From positions 3,720,001-3,784,000 of the forward strand of contig NZ_CP084550.1 in NCBI RefSeq assembly GCF_021800405.1: a stretch of 64,000 nucleotides of DNA. The letters are read 5' to 3'. Source of the stretch: Arthrobacter sp. FW306-07-I (GTDB lineage Bacteria; Actinomycetota; Actinomycetes; Actinomycetales; Micrococcaceae). Made by a program: the position numbers and the translations under genes. Positions 44,585 to 54,449 of this stretch are shown in pieces. Positions within the stretch are counted from its first letter, which is position 1, and every line of letters begins with the position of its first letter. The notes below the pieces were generated by a model. It worked only from the letters and a program-made list of their open reading frames with translations. It did not search any database and was not told the DNA's origin.

Positions 44585-45340
44585 TCACTTGGCAACAGGC
44601 CGCAGCGAGATGATCATCTTCCTGATGTGCGCGTACTCGGCCGTATCCCGGTACTTCCTTGCCTGCTCCAGATAAGGCAGCGACGGGTCCCCCGGCGTGG
44701 CGTTGTTGGCCGGGTCGTAGAACGCGCCGAACATGGCACTGTTCGGCGGCCATGTGAAGAACTGGAAGATGGGGCAGGCGTCGGGGCCGCCTGGCATCGG
44801 GCCCGACGTGATGCCGTAGCCGGCCGCCGGGGTGTAGGGCGGACCGGGGATGGCAGCGTTGCCCCTCGTCTCGAAAATGAAGTGTGGCACCACGCCGCCC
44901 TGGGCCAGTACGGGGAGGTCTGCGCTGTCCAGGACCTCATAGGGGAACCTCTCGGTGCACGTGGATCCCGTGGCCATGTTGGTCCGCAGCGTCGCCATCA
45001 CCTTGCCGGCCTGGTTCCGCACCTCCGCAAACGCCCCGCCGCCTTCGGCCAGTTCCCCCGCCGGATCCTTGACGCTCCAGGCGTCGGGGAGGTCGAACGC
45101 CATGGTGCCATCCGCCGTCGTAAACGTGGTCCATCTTTCCCCGGCGTTGCCGGGCGCCGTCGGAACCTGCGCAGGGGGAACGCTCGACGGCGTTGGCGCG
45201 GCCGGCGCGCTCGGCGCCATCGCGGAGGTACTGGCAGGGCCGGAAGCTGAAGCAGTGGGCTGTTGGCTTCCCAACTGCGGCGCACACGCGGCAAGGAAAA
45301 GGGCTACGGGTACAAGGGCTGCCACGAACCTGCGCACCAC
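44585..45340 (-). CDS. Putative secreted lipoprotein of unknown function
   Basis: A 251-residue lipoprotein. The signal peptide MVRRFVAALVPVALFLAAC has a lipobox with Cys19, then a Ser/Pro/Ala-rich linker (about 25-65) and a folded domain (about 68-248) with FTTADGTMAFDLPDAWSVKD and ACPIFQFFTWPPNSAMFG. I do not recognise the domain. It is anchored to the outer membrane face. It lies 80 bp upstream of the DUF2236 gene on the same strand and may share its transcript. Confidence 0.75.
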   Translation of the reverse strand: MVRRFVAALVPVALFLAACAPQLGSQQPTASASGPASTSAMAPSAPAAPTPSSVPPAQVPTAPGNAGERWTTFTTADGTMAFDLPDAWSVKDPAGELAEGGGAFAEVRNQAGKVMATLRTNMATGSTCTERFPYEVLDSADLPVLAQGGVVPHFIFETRGNAAIPGPPYTPAAGYGITSGPMPGGPDACPIFQFFTWPPNSAMFGAFYDPANNATPGDPSLPYLEQARKYRDTAEYAHIRKMIISLRPVAK

Positions 45341-45385
45341 ACCCTCCTTGGGCCTGACGTTGACCCCTTAAGTGTGGCGCGGTTC

Positions 45386-45430
45386 CCCCGGGTGGAGGAG
45401 GGCCGGAGGACCTGCCCTCCCCCACCCGGG
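45386..45430 (-). terminator. Terminator of ilvD
   Basis: An imperfect but long GC-rich stem (CCCGGGTGG and GGAGGGC pairing with GCCCTCC and CCACCCGGG) lies directly downstream of the ilvD stop at 45438 on the minus strand. Limits are approximate by one or two bases. Confidence 0.65.
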
Positions 45431-45437
45431 GAAGGAG

Positions 45438-47297
45438 TCACTGCTCCAGCAGCGACACGTCCCGGACAGCCCCCTTGTCCGCGGACGTGGCCATCGCGGC
45501 GTACGCACGCAGCGCGGCAGACACCTGGCGGTCCCGGTCCTTGGGCTTGTAGCCGCCGTTGATCAGCAGCTTCTCGCGGCGTTCAGCAAGGATCTCATCG
45601 GAGACCTCCAACTGCAGGGAGCGCTCGCTGATGTTGATGCTGATGATGTCGCCGTCCTCCACCAGGGCGATGGCGCCGCCGGAGGCAGCTTCCGGGGAGA
45701 TGTGCCCGATGGACAGGCCGGAGGTACCGCCGGAGAAGCGGCCGTCCGTGATGAGGGCGCACTTCTTGCCCAGGCCGCGGCCCTTGAGGAACGACGTCGG
45801 GTACAGCATTTCCTGCATGCCCGGTCCGCCCTTGGGGCCCTCGTAGCGGATGACCACCACGTCGCCTTCCTTAATGGACTTGTTCAGGATCTTTTCCACG
45901 GCCTCGTCCTGGGACTCGCACACCACGGCCGGGCCGGAGAACGTCCAGATGGACTCATCCACGCCTGCGGTCTTCACGACGGCGCCGTCGACGGCCACGT
46001 TGCCGCGGAGCACGGCCAGGCCGCCGTCCTTGGAGTAGGCGTGTTCCACGGAGCGGATGCAGCCTCCTGCGGCGTCGGTGTCCAGGGAGGTCCATTCGTT
46101 CGACTGGGAGAAAGCGGTGGAGGAGCGGACCCCGCCGGGGGCCGCGTGCCAGAGGGCCTTGGCTTCCTCCGTGGCCTTGCCGCCGCGGATGTCCCAGTCA
46201 TCCAGCCAGCCGTCGAGGTCGGCGGAGTGCACGGAGTGGACGTCCTTGTGCAGGAGGCCGCCGCGGTTCAGCTCGCCGAGCAGCGCAGGGATGCCGCCGG
46301 CGCGGTGCACATCCTCCATGTAGTAGGTCTTGTCCTTGGCAACGTTCGGCGCCACCTTTGCCAGGCAAGGGACCTGGCGGGACTTGGCGTCCATCTCGGC
46401 CAGTCCATAGTCCACACCAGCCTCCTGGGCTGCGGCCAGCAGGTGCAGGATGGTGTTGGTGGAGCCGCCCATCGAGATGTCCAGGGCCATGGCGTTGTCG
46501 AACGCCTTGGCCGTGGCGATGGAGCGCGGCAGCACGGAGTCGTCGTCGCCGTCGTAATAGCGCTTCACCAGGTCGACGACGGTGGCGCCGGCCTTCTCGT
46601 ACAGCGCCTTGCGGGCGGTGTGGGTGGCCAGCACGGAGCCGTTGCCGGGCAGGGACAGGCCGATGGCCTCGGTGAGGCAGTTCATCGAGTTGGCGGTGAA
46701 CATGCCGGAGCAGGATCCACAGGTGGGGCAGGCGTTCTCTTCGATGAGGTTGATGTCGGCGTCGGAGATGGACTCGTCCACGGCGTCGGCGATCGCGTTC
46801 ACCAGGTCCAGGGAGCGCACGGAGCCGTCGGTCAGGGTCACGCGGCCGGCTTCCATGGGGCCGCCGGAGACAAACACCACGGGAATGTTCAGGCGCAGCG
46901 CGGCCATGAGCATGCCGGGAGTGATCTTGTCGCAGTTGGAGATGCAGACCAGGGCGTCGGCGCAGTGGGCGTTGACCATGTATTCCACGGAGTCGGCGAT
47001 CAGGTCGCGGGACGGCAGCGAGTAGAGCATGCCGGAGTGGCCCATGGCGATGCCGTCGTCCACGGCAATGGTGTTGAACTCCCGCGGCACGGCGCCGGCG
47101 GCGAGGATCGCGTCGGAGACGATCCTTCCCACGGGGGCGAGGTGGGTGTGGCCGGGGACGAATTCGGTGAAGCTGTTGGCCACGGCAATGATCGGCTTGC
47201 CGATATCCGAGTTGGCGACGCCGGAGGCGCGCAGCAGTGCGCGGGCGCCGGCCATGTTGCGGCCGTGGGTGACTGTTTTAGAGCGGAGTGCAGGCAT
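45438..47297 (-). CDS. ilvD: Dihydroxy-acid dehydratase
   Basis: A 619-residue iron-sulfur dehydratase of valine, isoleucine, leucine and pantothenate synthesis, converting 2,3-dihydroxy-3-methyl acids to 2-oxo acids. Visible motifs are [79 protein letters not shown] and DGRFSGG. The VPGH version places it in the E. coli-like subgroup. ATG 47297 begins [21 protein letters not shown], the standard start; longer in-frame readings overlap the divergent regulator. Other ilv genes are not adjacent. Confidence 0.96.
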   Translation of the reverse strand: MPALRSKTVTHGRNMAGARALLRASGVANSDIGKPIIAVANSFTEFVPGHTHLAPVGRIVSDAILAAGAVPREFNTIAVDDGIAMGHSGMLYSLPSRDLIADSVEYMVNAHCADALVCISNCDKITPGMLMAALRLNIPVVFVSGGPMEAGRVTLTDGSVRSLDLVNAIADAVDESISDADINLIEENACPTCGSCSGMFTANSMNCLTEAIGLSLPGNGSVLATHTARKALYEKAGATVVDLVKRYYDGDDDSVLPRSIATAKAFDNAMALDISMGGSTNTILHLLAAAQEAGVDYGLAEMDAKSRQVPCLAKVAPNVAKDKTYYMEDVHRAGGIPALLGELNRGGLLHKDVHSVHSADLDGWLDDWDIRGGKATEEAKALWHAAPGGVRSSTAFSQSNEWTSLDTDAAGGCIRSVEHAYSKDGGLAVLRGNVAVDGAVVKTAGVDESIWTFSGPAVVCESQDEAVEKILNKSIKEGDVVVIRYEGPKGGPGMQEMLYPTSFLKGRGLGKKCALITDGRFSGGTSGLSIGHISPEAASGGAIALVEDGDIISINISERSLQLEVSDEILAERREKLLINGGYKPKDRDRQVSAALRAYAAMATSADKGAVRDVSLLEQ

Positions 47298-47382
47298 GTG
47301 TACCATCCTGCTTGGTCGGGGAGTGACGCGGAAGACAGCGCTGCTCCTAGTAGTGGGAGTACCAGAGTAATAGTATTTACGG

Positions 47383-48219
47383 GTGAATGATCCCGGGCGG
47401 CGCAAAGAACTTGGCCTCTTCCTGCGGGCCCGGCGCGACCAGGCGCTGCGGGCCGACTATGGCCTGCCCCCGATTGGCCGCAGCCGTGAGCGGGGGTTGC
47501 GGCGTGAAGAGGTTGCCTTCCTGTCCGGCGTCAGCGTGACCTGGTACACGTGGCTTGAACAGGGCCGCGACATTAGCCCGTCCCGCCAGGTCCTGGAAGC
47601 GGTCAGCCGCGCACTGCACCTTTCAAGTACAGGCCTTGGCTATGTGCTGTCCCTTGGCGGATACGCGTCGGCCGCTCCCGCCAGCCCCGCCGCCGATACG
47701 GCACCGCCCCACATCCAAAGACTGATGGATGCGCTGGATCCCAATCCGGCTTTCGCCTTGTTCCCGGACTGGGGCGTGGCCGGGTGGAACAGGGCCTACG
47801 CAGCTCTCTACCCCAACATCGACACCGTGACGCCGGCGGACCGGAACCTGCTGTGGCTGGTGTTCACGGACCCCTATGTCCGGGACCTGCTCCCCGACTG
47901 GGAAACCACCAGCAAGAGGTTCCTTGCCGAGTTCCGGGCCGAGACCGGGCAGCGGCTGGGCGATCCCGACATCCAGTACCAGGTGGAGCGGCTCAAGGAA
48001 GCGAGCCCGGAGTTCCGGCAGGGCTGGGACCTCTACGACATCCTGGGCTTTGAATCCCGCGAGCGCCTCTTCCACCACCCCGCGGTGGGGGTGCTGCAGC
48101 TGGAGCACCACCAGGTGTCCCCGTCGGACCGGCCGGACCTGCACATCGTGGTCTACACGCCGGCCCCCGGCAGCGACGCCGCCGCGCAGATGCAGTCCCT
48201 GATGGCTGCCGCCGGCTAA
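47383..48219 (+). CDS. XRE-family regulator with MmyB-like domain, second copy
   Basis: A 278-residue regulator with an N-terminal HTH (about 8-85; [33 protein letters not shown]) and a C-terminal MmyB-like domain ([22 protein letters not shown]). It differs clearly from the copy at 33.3 kb outside the core. GTG 47383 lies 6 nt after a -10-like TAGTAT (47371-47376) and lacks an SD, so a leaderless mRNA is likely. It is divergent from ilvD, and its 3' end overlaps the convergent M20 gene by 4 nt. The target genes are unknown. Confidence 0.9.
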   Translation: MNDPGRRKELGLFLRARRDQALRADYGLPPIGRSRERGLRREEVAFLSGVSVTWYTWLEQGRDISPSRQVLEAVSRALHLSSTGLGYVLSLGGYASAAPASPAADTAPPHIQRLMDALDPNPAFALFPDWGVAGWNRAYAALYPNIDTVTPADRNLLWLVFTDPYVRDLLPDWETTSKRFLAEFRAETGQRLGDPDIQYQVERLKEASPEFRQGWDLYDILGFESRERLFHHPAVGVLQLEHHQVSPSDRPDLHIVVYTPAPGSDAAAQMQSLMAAAG

Positions 48220-49442
48220 CCGGCGCCGGTGCCAAGGTAAGCCAAGGCCGCGGTGGCCTGTGCTTGCGTGGCCATGCGCAGGGTGGGGTCCACGGCCGGC
48301 AGGAAGAACGGCGAGTGGTTGGCCGGAATGTCCGTGTCCACAGTCCCCGCTTCCACGGCCCGGCGGTAAAGGTCCCGGGGAACGGAACCGACAATCCAGT
48401 ACACGTAGGGACTCCCGAAAGCGTCGGGGATGCGACTGAAATCCTCGGACGCCGTCTGCGGGGCGGTGCGGTAGACGGCATCCGACCCGAAGGACCTGGT
48501 GAAGGCCGCGGTGACCCGGGTGTTGGCCTCCGGATCGTTGCTGGTCAGCGGGTACTGGTCGTAGTACTCGAACCCGGGTTCCTGCGGCGAGCCAGCCGCA
48601 GCGCACTCGCCGCGGACAATGCGTTCGATGGCTGCAATCATCTGGCTCCGGGTCGCCATACTGTAGGTCCGCAGGTTGAGCAGCAGTTCGGCGCGGTCCG
48701 GGATGATGTTGGCGGTGGCCCCGGCGTTCACCGATCCAACGGTCAGCACGGCGAACTCCCCCGGCGTGGTTTCCCTGGACACCACGGTCTGCAAGCGAAG
48801 GACGATCGAGGCGGCCAGCACCACGGGATCCACCGCCTTGTGTGGCATGGATCCATGGGCTCCGCGGCCGTGGACGGTGATCCGGAGGGAATCGCCGGCG
48901 GACAGCACGGGTCCCGGCGTGGTGCCGATGGTTCCCGCCTCGGTGGGCATGACGTGCTGGGCCAGCGCAATGTCCGGCCGCGGGATTCCGGCGGCCAGGC
49001 CGTCGTCGAGCATTGCCTGGGAACCCGCTGCCGTCTCCTCCGCCGGCTGGAACAGGGCAACGTAGGTGCCCTGCCAAGTGTCCCGGTGGTCAGCGAGGTA
49101 CTTTGCCGCGCCCAGCAGGGCCACCACGTGCATGTCGTGCGCGCAGGCGTGCATCACCCCTGGAACGGCGGAGGCGTACGATGCGCCGGTGGCCTCGGTG
49201 ACGGGGAGGGCGTCCATGTCCGCCCGGGCCAGGACGCAGGGACCGGCGCCGTTGGCAAGAACGCCTACGACGCCGGTACCGCCGAAGTGCCGGACGTCAA
49301 AGCCCCAGCCGGCCAGCTTCGCCGCGACGGCCGCGGATGTTGCGTGTTCGGCAAGGCCAAGCTCGGGGTTCCGGTGGATCTGCTCGTAGAGCGGTACCTG
49401 CCATGCCAGTTCAAGCTCGAAGCTGCTGTCCCTGACGTCCAT
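48216..49442 (-). CDS. M20-family amidohydrolase (aminoacylase/hippurate hydrolase type)
   Basis: A 408-residue metallopeptidase-fold amidohydrolase. Metal-binding segments are ARADMDALPVTEATG, CAHDMHVVALLGAA and LFQPAEETAAGSQAML; TASEDFSRIP near the C-terminus is also conserved. It cleaves N-acyl amino acids or similar amides. ATG 49442 has GGGAGGAG upstream. It follows the NodB-type deacetylase (43 bp away) and NCS1 permease on the same strand, so it is probably the third enzyme of a nitrogen-compound catabolic operon. Confidence 0.9.
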   Translation of the reverse strand: MDVRDSSFELELAWQVPLYEQIHRNPELGLAEHATSAAVAAKLAGWGFDVRHFGGTGVVGVLANGAGPCVLARADMDALPVTEATGASYASAVPGVMHACAHDMHVVALLGAAKYLADHRDTWQGTYVALFQPAEETAAGSQAMLDDGLAAGIPRPDIALAQHVMPTEAGTIGTTPGPVLSAGDSLRITVHGRGAHGSMPHKAVDPVVLAASIVLRLQTVVSRETTPGEFAVLTVGSVNAGATANIIPDRAELLLNLRTYSMATRSQMIAAIERIVRGECAAAGSPQEPGFEYYDQYPLTSNDPEANTRVTAAFTRSFGSDAVYRTAPQTASEDFSRIPDAFGSPYVYWIVGSVPRDLYRRAVEAGTVDTDIPANHSPFFLPAVDPTLRMATQAQATAALAYLGTGAG

Positions 49443-49485
49443 GCGGAGCTCCTCCCGGCCGGCGGCGCCGGCCTCTTCGGCCACT

Positions 49486-50433
49486 CTAGGCCAGCACCCC
49501 CTGCCGCACCACGGCCGGCTGAAACTGTGCACCCGCGCCCGGGAATACCGGCACGTCGATCCGGGCGTGGGTGTGGACCTCGTTCACGGTGGCCCTGGTG
49601 TGCAAGGCGATCTGTTCCATCGTGGTCACCCACATGCCGTCCATGCTCTTCACCCGCTCGATCAGCTGCTCCAGGGCCACAGCCTTGGACGGCCGGCCGG
49701 AGATGAACGGGTGGTTGGTCAGCACGAAGCAGCTTCCCTGGGAGTGGTGTGCCTCGGCTTCAAGCGTCCACATTTCCAGCACCTTGGCCGGGCTCTCGAT
49801 CACGCCGCTGCCGGTCACGCCGGGGTAGAAGGCGTACTGTTCCCAGTCGTCCAGGGTCCAGTCCACGGGAATCTCCACGAGGTCCCTGGGATCATCGGCG
49901 GCGACGGCGAAGCGGTAGGGGGCGTCGCCGTCGAGCAGGCTGGAATCGTAGAGGAAGCCGCGGTCCGCCAGCAGGCCCGGCGAGTGCCAGTTCAGCTCCC
50001 ACCACGGTGCCCGGTAGCCCACGGGCCGAATCCCGGCCACCTTTGCCAGGGCCTCCAGGCCGCGGTCGATGTAGCTGGCCTCGGTGGCGGCGCTGATGCC
50101 CTGCATGGGTTCATGGAGGTAGCCGTGGTGGGCCACCTCGTGTCCGTCGGCCACGATCCGGCGCACCACATCAGGGTAGGACTCTGCGGTGAAGCCGGGG
50201 ATGAAAAACGTGGCCTTGATGTCCTGGCGCTCCAGGATCTTCAGCAGCCGCGGCACCGCGATCTTGGGGCCGTAGGACTGGTGGGTCATCAGCGACATGC
50301 GCCGGGTGCTGGTGGGATCGTGGGCGATGGTGCAGGATTCGGCATCGACGTCGAAGGTGAAGGACGCGGCGGCCTTGGCACCGTTGGGCCAGGTGATGCT
50401 GTGCAGGGCGTCCGCAATGGCGGGCTGGTTCAC
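49486..50433 (-). CDS. NodB-homology polysaccharide deacetylase-like hydrolase (PuuE-like)
   Basis: A 315-residue carbohydrate-esterase-4 fold enzyme. It has SFTFDVDAES (Asp), DIKATFFIPG, DGHEVAHHGYLHEP (His-His metal site) and YRAPWWELNW. No signal peptide is present, which argues against a cell-wall deacetylase and for a cytoplasmic amide hydrolase such as the PuuE allantoinase branch or imide hydrolases. It sits between an NCS1 permease and an M20 amidohydrolase and opposite a PucR regulator. The substrate is therefore likely a purine-, pyrimidine- or hydantoin-derived compound. Confidence 0.85.
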   Translation of the reverse strand: MNQPAIADALHSITWPNGAKAAASFTFDVDAESCTIAHDPTSTRRMSLMTHQSYGPKIAVPRLLKILERQDIKATFFIPGFTAESYPDVVRRIVADGHEVAHHGYLHEPMQGISAATEASYIDRGLEALAKVAGIRPVGYRAPWWELNWHSPGLLADRGFLYDSSLLDGDAPYRFAVAADDPRDLVEIPVDWTLDDWEQYAFYPGVTGSGVIESPAKVLEMWTLEAEAHHSQGSCFVLTNHPFISGRPSKAVALEQLIERVKSMDGMWVTTMEQIALHTRATVNEVHTHARIDVPVFPGAGAQFQPAVVRQGVLA

Positions 50434-50446
50434 GGGAAAATCCTTT

Positions 50447-50471
50447 CTGGCGGGCGCAGTGCGCCCGCCAG
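50447..50471 (-). terminator. Hairpin between the NCS1 permease and deacetylase genes
   Basis: Perfect 11-bp stem (50447-50457 with 50461-50471) with a 3-nt loop, directly upstream of the AAAGGA ribosome-binding site of the deacetylase gene. It may partially terminate or may set relative expression of the two genes. Confidence 0.5.
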
Positions 50472-50490
50472 GTTCAGGGAGGGGAAGGGA

Positions 50491-52023
50491 TCAGAGGGCA
50501 GGAAGGGCGGGAGTGGTGTCCGCCGCCGGGCTCTTTGCTTCAGCTTGAATGCGGGGCTCCAGGGCGAGGTAGCGGATGTGCTGGCGCGGCCCAAGGATGG
50601 CGTACACCCCGGCGCTGGTCAGTCCGCCGGCCAGCCAGGACAGGTCCCAGCCGCCCAGGGCCACCGCAATGGGGCCCTGCATGATGGGGATCAGGCCGTA
50701 CATGAACAGCCACGTCGCGAAAATCCCGGCCACGAGGGAGATGACTCCCGCCCAGTTGACGACGGGCAGTCGCTTGGTGCCAACGCCGTCGAACAGGCGC
50801 TCCGGCGCACCCGGCCAGCGCTTGTCCAGCCAGAAGTAGTGGACCAGCATGATCCCGCCCCAGGCGGCCACCCAGGCCACCAGGCCGATCAGCCAGGCGT
50901 CGAGCACCGCGGCGAAGTCTTCCTGGAAGATGAAGAAGACGACGGCGGCGAGTGAGAAGACGCCGACGAACAGGTTGAGCTTGCGGCGGCTGATGGAGAT
51001 GTCCAAAGCCTGGGTGGCCACTGAGAAGGTGTAGATGTTCAGGATGTTGGTGGCAATGGGGCCGTGGAGCACCATGAGCAGTACGGGCAGCGCCATGGCG
51101 CCGAAGTTCAGGACGATGAGTTTGCCGGGATCGATCTCGCCGCTGTTGGTGGCCAGGCTGGCACCCAGGACGCCGAGCCACACCACGGGGATGAACTGGC
51201 CCAGCACTGAGGCCAAGTAGACCTTTTTCTTGGGGACGCTGGTGCTGACGAACCGGGAGTAGTCAGCGGCGTAGGTGAACCAGGTGATGCCCCACCCGAT
51301 GCCGATGGCGGTCATCACGGCGCTCATGGCGGCGATCCTTTCGGAGCCTTCCAGGATGGCGCCGGCCGGGCCGGCGTAGCTCCAGTCGATGTCCATGCCG
51401 AACCAGGCGACGGCGGACATGACGGCCAGGATGAGGATGGTGGGCGGAACGGTCCATTTTTCGAAGGCGGCGATGGCTTTGTAGCCGAACCAGGCGATGG
51501 CCACCTGGAGGGCCATGATGAAGGTGGCGACGCCGATCTTCCAGCCGTAGTTGGGTGCTTCCGGGTCAACCCAGCCGAGGGTTCCGAAGAGTGCCATGAC
51601 CAGGTCCAGGATGATCCACGTGTTCACCGCGCACCAGCCGATGACCAGCAGGGCCTGGATGGCGGCCGGCAGGTAGTTGCCACGCCGGCCGAACGCCGCC
51701 CGGGCCAGGACCATGCCGGTGGCTCCGGTCTTTTGTCCCAGGAGGACGAAGCAGCCGAAGAGCAGCATGCCGATCAGGTTGCCCAGCACCAGGACGGTGA
51801 TGGTGTCCGCGAGTCCGAGTCCCAGCTGGATCCCGAGTGCCCCCAGCACCCAGTTGATGGGCGCCAGGTTGGCGCCCGCCCAGATCCAGAACTGGCCGGA
51901 TACCTTGCGTGTTCTCGCTGATTCGGGAATGGGCTGCAGCCAGGCTTCGTGGTCCACGGCGTTGTGGTCCTCGGGTGCCTGGGCAGGTTGGCCGTGCGTG
52001 GCTGTTGAAAGCTTTTCTTGCAT
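50491..52023 (-). CDS. NCS1-family nucleobase/hydantoin permease
   Basis: A 510-residue transporter with about twelve helices. The N-terminal cytoplasmic arm (about residues 1-50) precedes FWIWAGANLAPINWVLGALG. It resembles NCS1 transporters such as cytosine permease CodB, allantoin permease PucI and hydantoin transporter Mhp1. ATG 52023 has GGAGG 5 nt upstream. It is the first gene of the minus-strand operon with the deacetylase and M20 hydrolase and is divergent from the PucR regulator. The permease probably imports the ring compound that the hydrolases open. Confidence 0.92.
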   Translation of the reverse strand: MQEKLSTATHGQPAQAPEDHNAVDHEAWLQPIPESARTRKVSGQFWIWAGANLAPINWVLGALGIQLGLGLADTITVLVLGNLIGMLLFGCFVLLGQKTGATGMVLARAAFGRRGNYLPAAIQALLVIGWCAVNTWIILDLVMALFGTLGWVDPEAPNYGWKIGVATFIMALQVAIAWFGYKAIAAFEKWTVPPTILILAVMSAVAWFGMDIDWSYAGPAGAILEGSERIAAMSAVMTAIGIGWGITWFTYAADYSRFVSTSVPKKKVYLASVLGQFIPVVWLGVLGASLATNSGEIDPGKLIVLNFGAMALPVLLMVLHGPIATNILNIYTFSVATQALDISISRRKLNLFVGVFSLAAVVFFIFQEDFAAVLDAWLIGLVAWVAAWGGIMLVHYFWLDKRWPGAPERLFDGVGTKRLPVVNWAGVISLVAGIFATWLFMYGLIPIMQGPIAVALGGWDLSWLAGGLTSAGVYAILGPRQHIRYLALEPRIQAEAKSPAADTTPALPAL

Positions 52024-52129
52024 GGGGGCCTCCGTGAGGTGGATAAGTACCAAAAGGCTATGTGGCCCCCATCACAAGGGACAAGATACGATCTGTCGAA
52101 TAGATTCTCCTACTACGTTACGGAATGTC

Positions 52130-53746
52130 GTGTCAGTGTTTCTTGGCGAAATACTCGCCCATCCCGCGCTCGCCGCCGCAGACCCCGTGGTCCATCCCCT
52201 TGGGGTAGCCGCGGATAGCCAGCCGGTCCGCTGGGTCCACTCCAGCGAGGTGCTGGACATCGCTCCCCTGCTCCGCGGCGGCGAGCTGCTGCTCTGCGGC
52301 GGCATCACACTTGCCACCGCCACGCCCGCCAAACGCGAGGAGTATGTCCGCGAACTGGCGCAGCGCGGCATTGCCGCGCTGGCCATCGAGACCGGCGGCG
52401 CACTGCCGGAGATTCCTGCCGACATGCTGCAGAAGGCTGAGGAGTTCGGCCTGCCAGTGGTGGAGCTGCGCAAGGTGGTGCCCTTTGTGGGCGTCATGCA
52501 GGCCATCAACTCCATGCTGGTGAGCGAGTCGGTGGGCCACCTTCAGCAAGCGGATGCCGCCACCCGCGCCATGGCTTCGGAGCTGGCCCACGGCGCCTCG
52601 CTGGACAAGATCCTGGCCGTGCTGGCGGGGATCACCGGTTCCGCCGTGAAGCTCACCTCCCCGTGGGGCGTCACCATGGGGAGCGCGGTGCCGGAGGGGT
52701 GGAGCAGCGAGGTTAGTGCGGATGGCGCGGCCGGGGCGGCCGAGGAAGGAGCAGCGGACGACGCCGGCTCCGGGCCGGGCGGGGATGCCAACTTCGGCGG
52801 GACTCCTGCTGGAAGAGTGCTCAGCGTGGACATCCCCGTGCGCGGCGTCCTCATGGGCCGGTTGGAGGTGCTGGTGCCGGAGGTAGCCGACACGGCACTG
52901 GCACAGGTGGCCGGGGAACGCGCAGTCGACATCCTGGGCCTGGCCCTGCTGCAGCATACGCCTCCCGGGCTGCATGCCCTGGCAGGTGCTGAACTGATGC
53001 GCGCAGTGCTCAATTCCGCTCCCGAGTGGCGGCTTGAACAACTTGCTCCAGGTGCCGGCTTTCCGACAGACTCCCCGGCCGTGGTGGCGGCCATTCATGC
53101 TGCGGCGCCGCAGGAGCTGCGTGGGGCCGTCGAAAGCTTCCTGAGCTCGCGCAGGATTCCGTGCGCCGCTTACCTGGACGACGCAGAGCTGGTGGTGATG
53201 ATCGGTTTGCCCTGCACCGAGCCCCCGGGCGAGCGGCGGGAGCTTCTGGAATCCCTGCGGGGGCTGGAGGGCGACCATGATGCCGTGATAGCCCTGGGAC
53301 CGCCGGTAGGCCGTGTTGCGGAGGCGGCCTGGTCGCTGGCGGAGGCGCGCCGTGCCCTGGACGTGCGACAGATCCGGCGGCGCAATGCCTCGGCGCGCAG
53401 GCGGTTTCCGGCGCGCGGCCTGGTGGTGGTTGATGCCCAGGACACCGCCGTTGAAAGCCTCGCCCTGACCTGCCTCGATGCCTCAGCCCGTGACGCGTTC
53501 GTCAACCGGCAGCTGCGGGCCGTGCTGGAGCATGATGCGCAGCGGCAGTCCCAATTGTTGGAGACCCTGCAGGTGTGGCTGGACTCCGGCTGCAACACGG
53601 CGCAGTCTGCCCGCGAACTGCATCTGGAACGGCAGTCAATGCACCACCGGCTGCAGCGGATTTTCGAGTTGTGTGGGGGCGATCCGCGCGGCACGGGCCG
53701 GCTGGCGGCACTGCACCTGGCGGCCCGGGTGGCCGGGCTGCCGTGA
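52130..53746 (+). CDS. PucR-family transcriptional regulator
   Basis: A 538-residue regulator. The N-terminal PucR domain (about 1-120) reads LRGGELLLCGGITL and AIETGGALPEIP, a middle region (about 180-210) is rich in Gly, Ala and Glu, and the C-terminal CdaR/HTH_30 region ends with LQVWLDSGCNTAQSARELHLERQSMHHRLQRIFELCG. The start is uncertain: GTG 52130 or GTG 52136, with weak SD and no ATG nearby. It is divergent from the NCS1 permease operon and probably activates it in response to its substrate, as PucR does for purine catabolism in Bacillus. Confidence 0.88.
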   Translation: MSVFLGEILAHPALAAADPVVHPLGVAADSQPVRWVHSSEVLDIAPLLRGGELLLCGGITLATATPAKREEYVRELAQRGIAALAIETGGALPEIPADMLQKAEEFGLPVVELRKVVPFVGVMQAINSMLVSESVGHLQQADAATRAMASELAHGASLDKILAVLAGITGSAVKLTSPWGVTMGSAVPEGWSSEVSADGAAGAAEEGAADDAGSGPGGDANFGGTPAGRVLSVDIPVRGVLMGRLEVLVPEVADTALAQVAGERAVDILGLALLQHTPPGLHALAGAELMRAVLNSAPEWRLEQLAPGAGFPTDSPAVVAAIHAAAPQELRGAVESFLSSRRIPCAAYLDDAELVVMIGLPCTEPPGERRELLESLRGLEGDHDAVIALGPPVGRVAEAAWSLAEARRALDVRQIRRRNASARRRFPARGLVVVDAQDTAVESLALTCLDASARDAFVNRQLRAVLEHDAQRQSQLLETLQVWLDSGCNTAQSARELHLERQSMHHRLQRIFELCGGDPRGTGRLAALHLAARVAGLP

Positions 53747-53807
53747 AACCAGGAAGTCTGCGGAAGGTTGTGCAGTCAGCTTCTAAAAAGGACATAACGT
53801 TCAGTTC

Positions 53808-54395
53808 ATGCCAATCGATAGAAATGACAGAGGTGCACAGCTTCGTGAATATCTGAACGATGCCCGCGAAGCAATCCTGTGGAAATGTGAGGGCCTGAGT
53901 GATGCCCAGGCACGTACTCCCCTTACTCCGACAGGCACCCATGTCATGGGCCTACTGCTCCACCTGGCCGTCACCGAATCCCAGTACTTCATTTCATGTC
54001 TTGGACGCAAAATTGAGAACCCCATTATCCGGGGCGTTATCGACGCCGAGGACCCTCAGGCAGACTTCCTCCCGCCGCCGAATATGACGCTGATCGATAC
54101 GGTTAAGGTCTATCGGGAGACAAACGTCGCGGCGGATGCAGTGCTCGACGAAATGGAGCTGGATTCACCGGCCGTGGTGCAGTGGTGGGTAAAGCATCGG
54201 CACACTACGGTCGAACGCCTTCTGGTGCATATGATCGCCGAGTCTCACCGTCATGCCGGACACCTGGACATCGTGCGCGAGCAGTTGGACGGTTTCATCG
54301 GTTGGCGCCCATCCGCGCCGAACATTCCAGACCTCACGCCCGATCAGTGGGAAGAGCAGCGTCTGCGAATGAAAAAGCTAGCCGACGGCACCTAA
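53808..54395 (+). CDS. DinB/DUF664 four-helix protein
   Basis: A 195-residue protein of the DinB/DUF664 superfamily with the expected helices. It has LREYLNDAREAILWKCEGLSD near the start and HMIAESHRHAGHLDIVREQLDG. Three histidines (in LLLHLAVTESQYF, HMIAESHRH and HAGHLD) form the metal site of the fold, used for thiol-dependent transferase or detoxification reactions. ATG 53808 follows GTTCAGTTC with no clear SD. It is a single gene after pucR on the same strand. Confidence 0.88.
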   Translation: MPIDRNDRGAQLREYLNDAREAILWKCEGLSDAQARTPLTPTGTHVMGLLLHLAVTESQYFISCLGRKIENPIIRGVIDAEDPQADFLPPPNMTLIDTVKVYRETNVAADAVLDEMELDSPAVVQWWVKHRHTTVERLLVHMIAESHRHAGHLDIVREQLDGFIGWRPSAPNIPDLTPDQWEEQRLRMKKLADGT

Positions 54396-54449
54396 GGCAT
54401 CGTCCGGTTTTACAGCTATACAGACTCGTGGACGCGGTTGTCGTACGGC

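Noticed and set aside
45372..47390. Long 672-codon plus-strand frame
   Set aside because: It mirrors ilvD on the other strand and has no recognisable domain or ribosome-binding site.
51677..52129. N-terminal extension of the PucR frame
   Set aside because: It overlaps the divergent NCS1 permease and looks like its antisense; the family start is near 52130.
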